Source of the DNA: Kaistella carnis
GTDB taxonomy: Bacteria; Bacteroidota; Bacteroidia; Flavobacteriales; Weeksellaceae
Reading direction: 5' to 3'
DNA: 64,000 nt
Assembly (NCBI RefSeq): GCF_003860585.1
Contig: NZ_CP034159.1
Span: 3,166,103 to 3,230,102, forward strand
In this document: positions 26,053-35,168 of the stretch, piece by piece
Layout: the number at the start of each line of letters is the position of its first letter
Numbering within the stretch: position 1 is the stretch's first letter
Program-made: the position numbers and the translations under genes
Notes under the pieces: generated by a model
Databases searched by the model: none
Told to the model about the DNA's origin: nothing
Seen by the model: the letters and a program-made list of their open reading frames with translations, nothing else

Positions 26053-27258
26053 TTATGCTTTTCTCTCGATCAGCGCCATGTAGAATCCGTCGAATCCGGA
26101 ACTTGGCATAACCTTCTCTTCTTTAATTAAGGAATAACCTTCATTATTTTTCAGGAACGTTGCGACCTGTTCATCGTTTTCGCTGGGCAAAATAGAACAT
26201 GTTGCGTAAACCATCTTTCCGCCTTTTTTCAAGATCTTGGCGTAATCCTGTAAAATTTGCTGTTGTTCTTTTTTAATCCGGTCAATAAATTCCTGGTCAA
26301 TTTTCCATTTAGAATCAGGATTTCTTTTCAAAACTCCCAAACCTGAACACGGCGCATCGATCAACAAACGATCCGCTTTTTCATGGAGTCTTTTAATGAC
26401 TTTGTTATCATCAATGGGTCTGGTTTCAATATTGTGTGCGCCCGCTCTTTTTGCGCGACGCTTCAGTTCGGCCAATTTCCATTCGTAAATATCAAGAGCG
26501 ATGATCTGTCCTTTGTTTTTCATCAAAGCCGCCAGATGCAAAGTTTTTCCACCCGCTCCGGCACATACATCCACCACGCGCATTCCTTCTTTAACGTCCA
26601 GCAATTCGCCGATTTTTTGGGAAGAAGCATCCTGAACTTCAAACAAACCGTCCTTAAATGCCGAGGTTAAAAATACATTTTTCTTTTCCTCCAGTTGTAT
26701 CGCATCCGGATAATTCGGGATGGGAAAACTTTCAACTTTCTCATCTCTTAAATCAGATACCAATTCTCGGGCTGTCGTTTTCAACGTGTTCACACGCAAA
26801 ATAGTCGGTGCTTTTTCGTTCAGCGCCTCCATTTCTCTTTCCCAACTCGGGCCGAGTTCTTTCTCCAAAGTTTCGGCTAACCATTCCGGTATAGAATACT
26901 GAATGGCTTTTGTAGGAACCGTGTTTTTCTTTAATTTGTTGATGATCTCAGCGTTTTTAATGCCGTCGAATTCTTCAAATTTTTTGTAATGCGTTTTGGT
27001 CCAAAGGCAATACGTTAAAATCATTTTATAAATGTTGGCTGGTTTTACACCTTCGCCCATGTAGTATTCCAGGCGTTTTTTCCAGCGAATAATGTCATAA
27101 AAGATCTGAGCAACCACTTTTCGGTCTTCGCTGCCCCATTGTTTATGGCCTTTTAATAGTCTTTCAATTACTTTATCGGCATATTTTCGGTCTTCGAAAA
27201 AAGTTTCCTGCAAAGCATCGTGAATTCCGATGAGTAAGTTTCTGTGTATGAGTTCCAT
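26053..27258 (-). CDS. RsmB/NOP-family RNA (cytosine-5) methyltransferase
   Basis: A 401-residue SAM-dependent RNA m5C methyltransferase. The N-terminal 140 residues are helical, as in RsmB (DRKVVAQIFYDIIRWKKRL). The SAM-binding motif I is VVDVCAGAGGKTLHLAA, motif IV is DAPCSGLGVLKRNPD, and motif VI is YATCSILPSEN; the two Cys in the last two motifs are the releasing and catalytic residues of the family. It methylates a cytosine of rRNA or tRNA, probably 16S rRNA, but the exact site cannot be deduced. It is followed by its own terminator and preceded by a repeat-bearing gap. Confidence 0.9.
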   Translation of the reverse strand: MELIHRNLLIGIHDALQETFFEDRKYADKVIERLLKGHKQWGSEDRKVVAQIFYDIIRWKKRLEYYMGEGVKPANIYKMILTYCLWTKTHYKKFEEFDGIKNAEIINKLKKNTVPTKAIQYSIPEWLAETLEKELGPSWEREMEALNEKAPTILRVNTLKTTARELVSDLRDEKVESFPIPNYPDAIQLEEKKNVFLTSAFKDGLFEVQDASSQKIGELLDVKEGMRVVDVCAGAGGKTLHLAALMKNKGQIIALDIYEWKLAELKRRAKRAGAHNIETRPIDDNKVIKRLHEKADRLLIDAPCSGLGVLKRNPDSKWKIDQEFIDRIKKEQQQILQDYAKILKKGGKMVYATCSILPSENDEQVATFLKNNEGYSLIKEEKVMPSSGFDGFYMALIERKA

Positions 27259-27352
27259 TTAGGATAATTTAGGTTAAATTCAGCCTCGAACCTTCGGGCT
27301 ATAATTTTTGCAAAAATAAGGTTTTTTAGCCGAATAGCATGTTTCATCTTTT

Positions 27353-27473
27353 GGGCGCCTTTATCCGTCTTCCGTTCCCGCTTTTTTTCTTGCCGGCTTC
27401 GTTTAAACAGGCTGATGTATTACGGTAAGATCAGCCAACAATAAAAAAGAGCTCCACTCAAGCCGGGGCGCAG
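27353..27473 (-). repeat. Dispersed hairpin element, copy A3
   Basis: The plus strand has GGCGCCTTTATCCGTCTTCC, GTTCCCGCTTTTTTTCTTGC, a variable loop, then AGCCAACAATAAAAAAGAGC and TCCACTCAAGCCGGGGCGCA. It matches A2 closely in both arms, with differences concentrated in the loop. The ends GGCGCC and GGGGCGC can pair. It lies in the 473-base gap between the methyltransferase gene and yjdM; from 27474 to 27680 the gap is plain AT-rich sequence with no gene seen. Confidence 0.8.
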
Positions 27474-27686
27474 ATTCGGTCTTTTTAGAAAATTGTTTTT
27501 AAATAGATAAAGTAAGATAATTTTCACAACAATTCTTTTCTTCCGCAATTTGCTGTTTAAAATCCGCCGATGTTTGAAAAATTCTCTACTTTGAGACTTC
27601 AGTAATTTTTTGAAGAGCACATTTCCAGAGCATTATTTATAAAAAAAGGTTTCATTTCTTTTCAAAAAACCATGATTTCAATCCTC

Positions 27687-27717
27687 TTGCAATCTTTTTA
27701 GAATAATAATATCTTTG
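27687..27717 (+). promoter_or_regulatory. Bacteroidota-type promoter of yjdM
   Basis: TTGC (27687-27690) and TATCTTTG (27710-27717) are separated by 19 bases, matching the TTTG-N19-TAnnTTTG consensus. The ATG of yjdM lies 14 bases beyond the -7 box. Confidence 0.7.
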
Positions 27718-27731
27718 TAAAAATTATAATT

Positions 27732-28064
27732 ATGAGCGATACAATAATTTGCCCAAAATGCCAGTCAGAATTTACGTATGAGCAAGATGGCAAAATGGTA
27801 TGTTCTCAATGTTTCCATGAATGGATTCCCGGAGAAACGGCCGAAGAAGACAAGATTTTAGATGCCAACGGAAATGAATTACAAGACGGCGATACCGTAG
27901 TTGTCGTAAAAGATTTGCCCGTAAAAGGCGCGCCAAAACCTGTAAAAGCTGGCACAAAAGTAAAAAACATCAGACTTCGCCCAGACAGTGACCATAATAT
28001 TGACTGCAAAATTGATGGATTTGGCTCTATGGCGCTGAAATCTGAATTTGTCAAAAAAGCATAG
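27732..28064 (+). CDS. yjdM: PhnA/YjdM-family zinc-ribbon protein
   Basis: A 110-residue protein with an N-terminal zinc ribbon made of two CxxC pairs: ICPKCQSEF (Cys7/Cys10) and [10 protein letters not shown]. The C-terminal part is the SH3-like PhnA domain: [20 protein letters not shown], then KVKNIRL and [14 protein letters not shown]. Despite the old name (alkylphosphonate uptake), YjdM/PhnA proteins have no proven role in phosphonate use and are not linked here to any phn gene. It is monocistronic with its own promoter and is cytosolic. The product matches the family length from end to end. Confidence 0.93.
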   Translation: MSDTIICPKCQSEFTYEQDGKMVCSQCFHEWIPGETAEEDKILDANGNELQDGDTVVVVKDLPVKGAPKPVKAGTKVKNIRLRPDSDHNIDCKIDGFGSMALKSEFVKKA

Positions 28065-28202
28065 GCCGAATTTTAATTCGACCGGTTTTCTAAGAGTCTA
28101 AAGCGTTCGGTTGAAGATTATAAAATTTTTGCAAACAGAAAAAATAGTTGAGAAAAGTTGGGAATAGTTTAGAAAAAACTAATTTCCTGACTTTTCTCTT
28201 TT

Positions 28203-29135
28203 TTATAAATTAATTTTTACAGTACCTTTAATCTTTTCCGGGGTATAGGAAATTAGATTTTTCCCCTTTATTGAAAGTTTATTCCAGAAATGGCTTCCGG
28301 CAAAACGACTTTCTAAAACTTCAGCGTCTCTTCCGTTCTCTGTGATTCGGATTTCGTGAGGATACCAAAAGTTTTTGCTCACATTTAAGGCAACTTTTTC
28401 CTCGTCGGTGAACACATTTACCTCTCCAAAAAGTCTGGCAACGTATTGATTGTAGGGGGTTTTGTACGTTTCTTCTGCATTGTCATTCTGAATTAAGCGA
28501 CCTCCTTCTAAAACAATGATCTGATCCAGCCAAGGCATTACTTCCTGAATCTCGTGTGTAGAAATAATTAAGGAAATATTTTTTTCCCGAACGTATTTAA
28601 AAAGTCTTTCCCGCAATTCAATTTTGCGGGAGAAATCTAAATTACTAAAAGGTTCATCAAGCAACAGAAGTTTTGGCAATACCGAAAGTGCTCTTGCAAT
28701 AGCTACACGTTGCTGCTGACCGCCACTCAGGTATTTTGGCAAAGTATCTTTAAATTCGAGTAAACCTACTACTTCCAGCAATTCTTCAACTTTATGCTTT
28801 TTCTCCTGTAAATTGATGTTGGAAATAAATTTTCCTACATTTTCAGAAACGGTAGCGTAAGGCATCAAATCGTAATTCTGTGCCACCAGTTTCATATCGT
28901 CTTCGCCCGGAACTAAATTTTTTACAGGTCCTAAAATGGATTTTCCATTGAAGAGAATTTCCCCTTTTTCCCACTCGAGAAGTCCATAAATTAAATTTAA
29001 AAGGGTTGATTTTCCACAACCACTTTCTCCTGCCAACGCTATAATTTTTCCTTCTTCAATTTTCAGATTAAAGTTTTGAAAAAGAGGCTGATCTGGCCGA
29101 TGTGAAAAAAATAAATTCTTGATTTCTAAAAGCAT
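28203..29135 (-). CDS. ABC transporter ATP-binding protein (orphan)
   Basis: A 310-residue ABC ATPase. The Walker A loop is GESGCGKSTLL at about 37-47, the signature LSGGQQQRVAIARAL, the Walker B LLLLDEPFSNLD, and the switch His is in STHEIQEV. The final 80 residues (after RLFGEVNVF) form a C-terminal regulatory extension like the TOBE-type domains of importers in the sulfate/molybdate/polyamine class. No permease or binding-protein gene is adjacent, so the cognate transporter must be elsewhere. It is divergent from yceI, with 77 bases between the starts. Confidence 0.9.
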   Translation of the reverse strand: MLLEIKNLFFSHRPDQPLFQNFNLKIEEGKIIALAGESGCGKSTLLNLIYGLLEWEKGEILFNGKSILGPVKNLVPGEDDMKLVAQNYDLMPYATVSENVGKFISNINLQEKKHKVEELLEVVGLLEFKDTLPKYLSGGQQQRVAIARALSVLPKLLLLDEPFSNLDFSRKIELRERLFKYVREKNISLIISTHEIQEVMPWLDQIIVLEGGRLIQNDNAEETYKTPYNQYVARLFGEVNVFTDEEKVALNVSKNFWYPHEIRITENGRDAEVLESRFAGSHFWNKLSIKGKNLISYTPEKIKGTVKINL

Positions 29136-29212
29136 GGTGCAAAAATAACATATTTGTTGGTAATAATTTTATTTTTAGTATTTTAGCGCAAACAATAAAA
29201 ATTTAAGTATTA

Positions 29213-29872
29213 GTGATGATTACAATTAAAAAATCTTTTCTTTTAGCCGCATTTGCGTCATTGGTTTTAACTTCTTGTACGAAAGATAAACCAGTCGTAA
29301 ATGAAACTACTGAAGTAACCACCAATAACAATGGAGCAGTTTATGAACTTGATACATTGAACAGTAGAATTGAATGGAAAGGTTATAAAATATTGAAATC
29401 TGATCAAACCAGCCATTTCGGTACCATCAATTTTGAAAGCGGCGATTTAACCGTACATGAAGGAATGCTTGAAAGTGGTAAATTTATTGTTGATATGAAT
29501 TCTTTAACATCTGTTGATCTAAAAGATGACGCAGAACAGTTAGGAAAACTGAACGGTCATTTGAAAAGTGGAGACTTCTTCGAAACCGATAAATTCCCAA
29601 CTGCATCTTACGAAATTACGAAGGTTTCTAAAAATGATTCCGGAGACTATAATACTTTGCTTGATGGTAATTTGACAATTAAAGGAATTACAAAACCAAT
29701 GCAGTTTAATGCAAATGTTTCTGTAAAAGATGGCGTGGCGAGTATTGCAACAGAGCCGAAAGACATCAGCAGAGAAGCATTCAACGTGAAATTCCAAATG
29801 CCGGTAGCGAATGGAGTTATTAAAGATGATGTAAATCTTCAGATTATTATTAAAGCCAACGAAAAGAAATAA
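29213..29872 (+). CDS. YceI-family lipoprotein
   Basis: The 219-residue product has a lipoprotein signal (SFLLAAFASLVLTSC, lipobox Cys near 22). It is followed by a Thr/Asn-rich linker and a YceI lipocalin-like beta-barrel domain from about residue 45: YELDTLNSRIEWKGYKI, FGTINFESGDL, LKSGDFFETDKFPTASYEI, then GNLTIKGITKPMQF. YceI domains bind isoprenoid or amphiphilic molecules in a hydrophobic pocket; some take part in base or stress tolerance. Lipidation suggests attachment to the outer or inner membrane facing the periplasm. It ends in a strong terminator and is monocistronic. Confidence 0.92.
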   Translation: MMITIKKSFLLAAFASLVLTSCTKDKPVVNETTEVTTNNNGAVYELDTLNSRIEWKGYKILKSDQTSHFGTINFESGDLTVHEGMLESGKFIVDMNSLTSVDLKDDAEQLGKLNGHLKSGDFFETDKFPTASYEITKVSKNDSGDYNTLLDGNLTIKGITKPMQFNANVSVKDGVASIATEPKDISREAFNVKFQMPVANGVIKDDVNLQIIIKANEKK

Positions 29873-29895
29873 AACTTTAAACAAAGTTTAAAATA

Positions 29896-29928
29896 AAAAT
29901 CCGTCTCCTTCTTTGGGACGGATTTTTG
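29896..29928 (+). terminator. Rho-independent terminator of yceI
   Basis: The stem ATCCGTCTCC/GGGACGGAT, with a TTCTTT loop and a following TTTTTG, starts 24 bases beyond the yceI stop. Confidence 0.85.
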
Positions 29929-29951
29929 TTTGTCTAAATTTATCTTTAAGA

Positions 29952-30604
29952 ATGAAAACCAAGCTGACCAAAAATATTACGTCCAGGATTGATAAGCGCA
30001 CTGATCATCCCACTTCTTTTTTTGGTTTTATGGAACTGGAGACCTGCAGCGTCCTGTACCAAATGTTATGGATTTAGGATTGCCTGCGAAATACAACCCG
30101 AATATTCCATTAGAGAAGCAATATTCTTTTGAGGCTTGCAGAAACTGGAATTGTAAAAAAATTAAAGTTGGTGCGAAAGAAAATTCAAAATTCTATGTTT
30201 CAGAAATTGAAAATCTTCAAAAACGAAATGAAAAAGATACGGGGATTGAATTTATTCTTGATGAAAACAATTCTTATAACGATTTTGTCTCTATTTTAAA
30301 TGATTTAGCAATTGCAAAACATGAAATTTATGGCTTAGATTTAGATAAAACGGGCCACGTTTTTGCACTGGTGGATTATCAAGATTCAAGCACAAAAAAA
30401 GAAGAAGTAGAATGCTTACTTTGTAATGATGTGATTGTAAACTATTTGGATAATCGGTCAGTTTTTGAAAGAGTTTTTCTTTCGCATATTTTTGAAAAAT
30501 ATAGCGCATTATCCGCAACATTAACTAATGAATCTTTGTGTCTTCTCTGCGGATTTCTTATTCTTCTAACTGTTTCTATTTTAAACATCAAAAAATTCAT
30601 ATAA
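29952..30604 (+). pseudogene. ExbD-like biopolymer transport protein relic with two frameshifts
   Basis: The intact frame from the ATG at 30068 encodes 178 residues starting MDLGLPAKYNPNIPLEKQ, like the periplasmic part of an ExbD-type protein just after its membrane helix, but that helix is missing. Upstream the rest can be pieced from three frames: MKTKLTKNITSRID from an ATG at 29952, then SALIIPLLFLVL in the +1 frame near 29995-30030, then TGDLQRPVPNV in the frame of the long ORF. This gives the cytoplasmic tail, one helix and periplasmic junction expected of ExbD. Two single-base changes explain it. A second hydrophobic helix (LCLLCGFLILLTVSIL) closes the protein. No exbB or tonB gene is next to it. 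Probably non-functional. Confidence 0.55.
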
Positions 30605-30636
30605 AAAAAGGCTGCCTTTCGACAACCTTTAATTTT
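30602..30636. terminator. Weak terminator hairpin between convergent genes
   Basis: AAAGGCTG and CAACCTTT can pair with one mismatch, flanked by A-rich and T-rich runs, between the ends of the ExbD-like relic and msrA. It could serve both strands. Confidence 0.5.
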
Positions 30637-30637
30637 A

Positions 30638-31315
30638 TTACTTCGCTGCTGGCAGCGGGTTTGCTCTTTTCGCTTCTTCAAAAACGGAAAGCGGAATGTG
30701 GCAATATCCACCCGGATTTTTATCTAAATAATCCTGGTGATAATCTTCTGCCTTATAGAAATTTTTCAAAGGAATCGTTTCTACAACCACAGGTTTACTA
30801 TAATGCTTCGCCAATTTTGCAACCTCAGTTTTTACAATCGCTTCAGCGGTGGGATCGGTCGTGTAAATTCCACTTCTGTAATTATCTCCCACATCATTTC
30901 CCTGTCGGTCTATGGTGGTCGGATCAATGGATTTAAAATAAAGGTCGATCAACAAAGGTAGATCTACTTCATCTGCATCATACTGTACTTTCACAGCCTC
31001 CGCAAAACCAGTCGTGTGACTGATAACCTGTTCATAAGTTGGGTTTTTTATTTTTCCATTTGCATATCCAACTTCCGTGGCAACCACGCCTCTTACGAGC
31101 TGAAATAAATGCTCGGTTCCCCAGAAACATCCACCAGCAAAATAGATTTCTTTAATGTTTTTACCTTCCATATTAATTTCTTCTTTTTTATTTTCTACTT
31201 CCGATTTTAATTTAGCCTTGGAGCACGAAAAACTTGTTGCAGCAAAAATTCCTACTCCAAAAATAAATGCCATGAGTGTTAAAATATTTTTCATTCTTTT
31301 TTTATTATTTTCCAT
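30638..31315 (-). CDS. msrA: Peptide-methionine (S)-S-oxide reductase MsrA, exported form
   Basis: The 225-residue product combines a signal (about 1-31, ending FAATSFSC, a likely lipobox) with a complete MsrA domain. The active site is GGCFWGTEHLF, with the catalytic Cys in the GCFWG motif; EVGYANG and QYDADEVDLPLLIDLYF follow. It reduces methionine-S-sulfoxide in proteins, and the signal suggests that it acts on periplasmic or surface proteins. Translation may begin at residue 8 (ATG at 31294), which puts the Met closer to the hydrophobic core. It is single-domain with no MsrB fusion. The electron donor in the periplasm is unknown. Confidence 0.93.
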   Translation of the reverse strand: MENNKKRMKNILTLMAFIFGVGIFAATSFSCSKAKLKSEVENKKEEINMEGKNIKEIYFAGGCFWGTEHLFQLVRGVVATEVGYANGKIKNPTYEQVISHTTGFAEAVKVQYDADEVDLPLLIDLYFKSIDPTTIDRQGNDVGDNYRSGIYTTDPTAEAIVKTEVAKLAKHYSKPVVVETIPLKNFYKAEDYHQDYLDKNPGGYCHIPLSVFEEAKRANPLPAAK

Positions 31316-31545
31316 TTTTTAAATTCATTTTATTTTACATACAAATATGAGGCTGAAATAATAATTACTTGTTTTTAATTCTCTATCGCTGTAATTTCTA
31401 AAAACAGACCAATCATCCCAGGAATTTTATATACGATAAAAGTGATTGTAAGGTTTTGAAAAAGACATAAAACTACGCTAAAATGGGAATTAATGTAAAG
31501 TTGTGCATTTACAAAAACAGTATTCCACATCATTTTAAAAATGAT

Positions 31546-31553
31546 TAAATTTG
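31546..31553 (+). promoter_or_regulatory. Promoter -7 box (TAAATTTG) before alaS
   Basis: TAAATTTG fits the TAnnTTTG consensus and stands 49 bases before the alaS ATG. A matching -33 TTG is not clear. The rest of the 287-base gap from 31316 is AT-rich with no gene seen. Confidence 0.5.
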
Positions 31554-31602
31554 CAATCTTATAAATAAGCCATAAAGCCAATCGCTAAAGCCAAATTCAA
31601 CT

Positions 31603-34260
31603 ATGACTTCACAAAACATACGCCAACAATTTCTTGATTATTTTAAAGAAAAAGGCCACCAAATTGTTCCATCTGCACCCATTGTTTTAAAAGATGACCC
31701 GACCTTGATGTTTTCTAACTCCGGAATGACGCAGTTTAAGGATTATTTTTTAGGGTATAAGGAACCGAAATCTTCCAGAATTGCTGATACGCAAAAATGT
31801 TTACGGGTTTCGGGGAAACATAACGATTTAGACGATGTTGGACGCGATACTTACCATCATACCATGTTTGAGATGTTGGGAAACTGGTCGTTCGGCGATT
31901 ATTTTAAAAAAGAAGCAATTCAGTTTGCGTGGGAGTTGTTGACTGAAGTTTACAAAATTCCAAAAGAAAATCTTTACGTGACTATTTTTGAAGGTGATGC
32001 ATCTGAAAATTTAGAACGTGATCAGGAAGCATTTGATTTTTGGAAAGCCAATATTTCCGAAGACCGAATTATCAATGGAAACAAAAAAGATAATTTCTGG
32101 GAAATGGGGGAGAGTGGCCCTTGTGGCCCTTGTTCTGAAATTCATGTTGATTTAAGAACAGATGAAGAAAAAGCCGCAGTTTCAGGCTTAGATTTAGTCA
32201 ATAACGATCATCCGCAAGTGGTTGAGATCTGGAATCTTGTATTCATGCAATTCAACAGAAAAGCCGACGGAAGTTTAGAGAAACTACCTAAAAAACACGT
32301 GGATACCGGAATGGGTTTTGAGCGTCTGTGTATGGCTTTACAAGGAAAAAAATCAAATTATGATACCGATGTTTTTACGCCTTTAATTGCAAAAGTGGAA
32401 GAACTTTCAGGTAAAAAATATACCGGAATTTTAGAAGACGAAAAAGATATTGCAATTCGCGTTGTGGTAGATCATATCCGTGCAGTGGCTTTTGCGATTG
32501 CCGATGGACAGTTGCCTTCCAACGGAGGTGCGGGATATGTGATCCGCAGAATTTTACGTCGTGGAATTTCGTACGCTTACCGATTTTTAGGAATGAAAGA
32601 AGCCTTCCTTTATGAATTGGTAGCAATATTAAAAGCTGATATGGGCGAATTTTTCCCAGAGTTGGTTAAACAGGAAAAACTGGTTACGGAGGTGATTCGG
32701 GAAGAGGAAGTTTCTTTCTTAAAAACCATTGAACACGGTTTGAAAAGAATTGATTTAATTATTAACGAAACAATTTCTAAAGGTCAAAAAACGCTTCCTG
32801 GTGCAGATGTTTTTGAATTGTATGATACGTACGGTTTCCCCGCAGATTTATCCAGAATTATCGCTGAAGAGAAACAATTAACGGTCGATGAAGCAGGTTT
32901 TGAAGAGGAAATGAACAAGCAGAAACAGCGTTCAAAAAAATCATCAGCGCAGAAAGTTTATGACTGGGTTGTTTTAGAAGGAAAAGCAGAATCTTTCGTA
33001 GGTTACGACCAAACCGAAACCGAAACTTATATTACGCGTTACCGAAAAGTTGAAAATAAAGACGGCGAATTTTATCAGATCGTATTGTCGAAATCGCCTT
33101 TCTATCCGGAAGGTGGTGGACAAGTTGGCGACAAAGGAATTTTAATCCCAAGCTATGCGGAAGGTTTTGATATTTCAAATCCAAGCATTTCTACAATTAC
33201 CGACTGTTCAGAAATCATCGAAGTTCTGGAAACCCGAAAAGAAAATAATCTGATCGTTTCTTTAATTAAAGAAATGCCGAAAGATGCCGGTGCAGTTTTC
33301 TATGCTAAAGTAAATGAGTCGGAAAGAAAAAATACGCAGGCAAATCACTCAGTAACACACTTGTTACACGAGGCATTGCGTGAAGTTTTAGGAACACACG
33401 TTGAGCAAAAAGGTTCCTTCGTTGGACCGAATTATTTGCGTTTCGATTTCTCTCATTTTTCTAAAATGGATGAAGAACAATTGAAAATCGTAGAAGAAAA
33501 AGTTAATGCGAAAATCAAAGAAAATATTGCATTACAAGAATTCCGTGAAATTCCAATTACCGAAGCGATGGAAAAAGGCGCAATGGCTTTGTTCGGTGAA
33601 AAATACGGCGATAAAGTTCGAATGATCCAGTTCGGTTCTTCTAAAGAATTGTGTGGTGGAACGCATGTGAAACATACGGGAGAAATCGGTCATTTTAAAA
33701 TTCAGAACGAAAGTTCAACGGCGGCAGGAATCCGTAGAATTGAAGCGATTTCGGGGGATCAGTCTGCGGCATATTTTAGAAATTTAGAAACCCAGCTAAA
33801 AGAAATTTCTTCTTTATTAAAGTCGAAAGATTTAGTAAAATCAGTTGAGAAATTGATTGAAGAAAACACTTCTTTAAAATCTGAAATCGAATCTTTGAAA
33901 AAAGAAAAAGCAAAATCAGAAACTTCAAACTGGGCAAATGATTTCGTTCAAAAAGATGATAAAAAATTATTGGTGAAGAAAGTTTCTCTGGATGCCGGAA
34001 GCGTGAAAGATATCGTGTTCCAGTTGAAGAAAGATATTGAGAGTTCCGTAATCGTAATCATTTCTGATGCGAATGGAAAACCAATGATAACCGTTGGCGT
34101 TTCTGCGGATTTAGAATCAAAATACCACGCGGGAAATATCGTTAAAGATTTAGCGAAAGAAATCCAAGGCGGCGGTGGTGGAAATCCTGGCTTTGCAACT
34201 GCAGGTGGGAAAAATTTTAAAGGCATCGAAAATGCTTATCAAAAAGCACTTTCACTTTAA
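31603..34260 (+). CDS. alaS: Alanyl-tRNA synthetase
   Basis: The 885-residue product matches AlaS along its whole length. The class II catalytic core starts MTSQNIRQQFLDYFKEKGHQ and has VGRDTYHHTMFEMLGNWSFGDYF in two adjoining motif blocks. The editing domain has the zinc-binding HSVTHLLHEAL (HxxxH) and LCGGTHVKHTGEIG (CxxxH). The C-Ala domain ends GGGGNPGFATAGGKNF, the DHHA1-type glycine-rich region. The enzyme charges tRNA-Ala and clears mischarged Ser or Gly. It is a single-copy essential cytosolic enzyme, monocistronic with a terminator downstream. Confidence 0.98.
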   Translation: MTSQNIRQQFLDYFKEKGHQIVPSAPIVLKDDPTLMFSNSGMTQFKDYFLGYKEPKSSRIADTQKCLRVSGKHNDLDDVGRDTYHHTMFEMLGNWSFGDYFKKEAIQFAWELLTEVYKIPKENLYVTIFEGDASENLERDQEAFDFWKANISEDRIINGNKKDNFWEMGESGPCGPCSEIHVDLRTDEEKAAVSGLDLVNNDHPQVVEIWNLVFMQFNRKADGSLEKLPKKHVDTGMGFERLCMALQGKKSNYDTDVFTPLIAKVEELSGKKYTGILEDEKDIAIRVVVDHIRAVAFAIADGQLPSNGGAGYVIRRILRRGISYAYRFLGMKEAFLYELVAILKADMGEFFPELVKQEKLVTEVIREEEVSFLKTIEHGLKRIDLIINETISKGQKTLPGADVFELYDTYGFPADLSRIIAEEKQLTVDEAGFEEEMNKQKQRSKKSSAQKVYDWVVLEGKAESFVGYDQTETETYITRYRKVENKDGEFYQIVLSKSPFYPEGGGQVGDKGILIPSYAEGFDISNPSISTITDCSEIIEVLETRKENNLIVSLIKEMPKDAGAVFYAKVNESERKNTQANHSVTHLLHEALREVLGTHVEQKGSFVGPNYLRFDFSHFSKMDEEQLKIVEEKVNAKIKENIALQEFREIPITEAMEKGAMALFGEKYGDKVRMIQFGSSKELCGGTHVKHTGEIGHFKIQNESSTAAGIRRIEAISGDQSAAYFRNLETQLKEISSLLKSKDLVKSVEKLIEENTSLKSEIESLKKEKAKSETSNWANDFVQKDDKKLLVKKVSLDAGSVKDIVFQLKKDIESSVIVIISDANGKPMITVGVSADLESKYHAGNIVKDLAKEIQGGGGGNPGFATAGGKNFKGIENAYQKALSL

Positions 34261-34282
34261 TTATAATAAAATATTTTACATA

Positions 34283-34319
34283 AAAAATCCCGAAAGTAAT
34301 TTCGGGATTTTATTTTTTT
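34283..34319. terminator. Bidirectional rho-independent terminator
   Basis: The stem AAAATCCCGAAA/TTTCGGGATTTT, with A-rich sequence before and T-rich sequence after, lies between the convergent ends of alaS and the small membrane-protein gene at 34334. Confidence 0.85.
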
Positions 34320-34333
34320 ATAATAAAGGATTC

Positions 34334-34576
34334 TTATTTATTTCCTCCACCTCTTGCAACAAGAGCAATGATCACAATCAGTATCAAAGCACCGATCACC
34401 CAAACCAAAGGATTACTCATCCAGTCGCCTCCCATCGCATCGCCTCCTTTGTTTACGTCCACGTCAACTTTTAAGTCAGCTGCTTTTTCCTGCGCTCGAA
34501 CCATTACTACTGCAAGATTAGCCATCACAGCCATTGCGAAAATTTGAATCTTTGAAAGTAAATTAGTACGTGTCAT
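34334..34576 (-). CDS. Small exported or membrane protein, hypothetical
   Basis: An 80-residue product with two hydrophobic parts. An N-terminal signal-like helix (about 11-28, ending VVMVRAQ) has a probable cleavage site after AQ. A C-terminal transmembrane helix (PLVWVIGALILIVIIALV) is followed by ARGGGNK, a positive inside tail. The linker is DVDVNKGGDAMGGDW. This layout, an exported short peptide with a Gly/Asp linker and one helix, is widespread in flavobacteria without assigned function. It has its own leader region and no operon partner. Confidence 0.7.
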   Translation of the reverse strand: MTRTNLLSKIQIFAMAVMANLAVVMVRAQEKAADLKVDVDVNKGGDAMGGDWMSNPLVWVIGALILIVIIALVARGGGNK

Positions 34577-34666
34577 AATTTTATTTTTTTAATGTTATAA
34601 AAATTACGGTTCTAAAATCGTACCAAAAGTTAAAAGAGATATAATCGTTGTTAAATAAATCTTAAA

Positions 34667-35161
34667 TTAAAATCTAAATTCCATTAAATAATCGTCCATG
34701 ACAAAGCCGTTTCCAATGTCGAATACTTTCTCTTCAAAAACACTGAAACCTTGTGATTCGTAGACTGCTTTTGCGGGATTATCTTTATTCACGTTCAAAA
34801 TAATTCGTTTATCACTTGAATCGGCTACCTCTTCTTTTAAAAATGAAAGCGCTTTTTTGCCCAAGCCTTTTCCTATAAAATCTTCTAGGAGGTATATGCG
34901 GTGCAACTTTGTTGTTGCCGGTTCGTAATGAAATTCAAAACCAATAAATCCTGTCACCTGATCCTCCTCTTTAATCATATAATAATGATAATTTTCACTA
35001 TTAAGATGGCGGGAAATCTCTTTAGTTGAATACATTTGATCCAGCATGTACTCAATTTGGGCTTGGCTGAGAATATTTTTATACGCTGCGTTCCAGGATT
35101 TCTGTGCTAACTGTTGGACAAAGGAAATATCGCTTTCCGTCACTTTTATAAATTCTGCCAT
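34667..35161 (-). CDS. GNAT-family N-acetyltransferase
   Basis: The 164-residue product is a full-length GNAT. RIYLLEDFIGKGLGKKALSF carries strand 4 and the acetyl-CoA loop (the R/QxxGxG/A pattern appears as DFIGKGLG), NVNKDNPAKAVYESQGF is the conserved NxxAxxxYexxGF block, and FVMDDYLMEFRF ends the last strand. The substrate is unknown (amine, small molecule or protein N-terminus). It is 7 bases downstream of the metallophosphoesterase gene on the same strand, so the two are probably one transcription unit. Confidence 0.9.
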   Translation of the reverse strand: MAEFIKVTESDISFVQQLAQKSWNAAYKNILSQAQIEYMLDQMYSTKEISRHLNSENYHYYMIKEEDQVTGFIGFEFHYEPATTKLHRIYLLEDFIGKGLGKKALSFLKEEVADSSDKRIILNVNKDNPAKAVYESQGFSVFEEKVFDIGNGFVMDDYLMEFRF

Positions 35162-35168
35162 GATTTAT

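Noticed and set aside
27420..27620. Minus-strand open frame across element A3
   Set aside because: It overlaps a repeat element, has no protein-like composition and no upstream signal.
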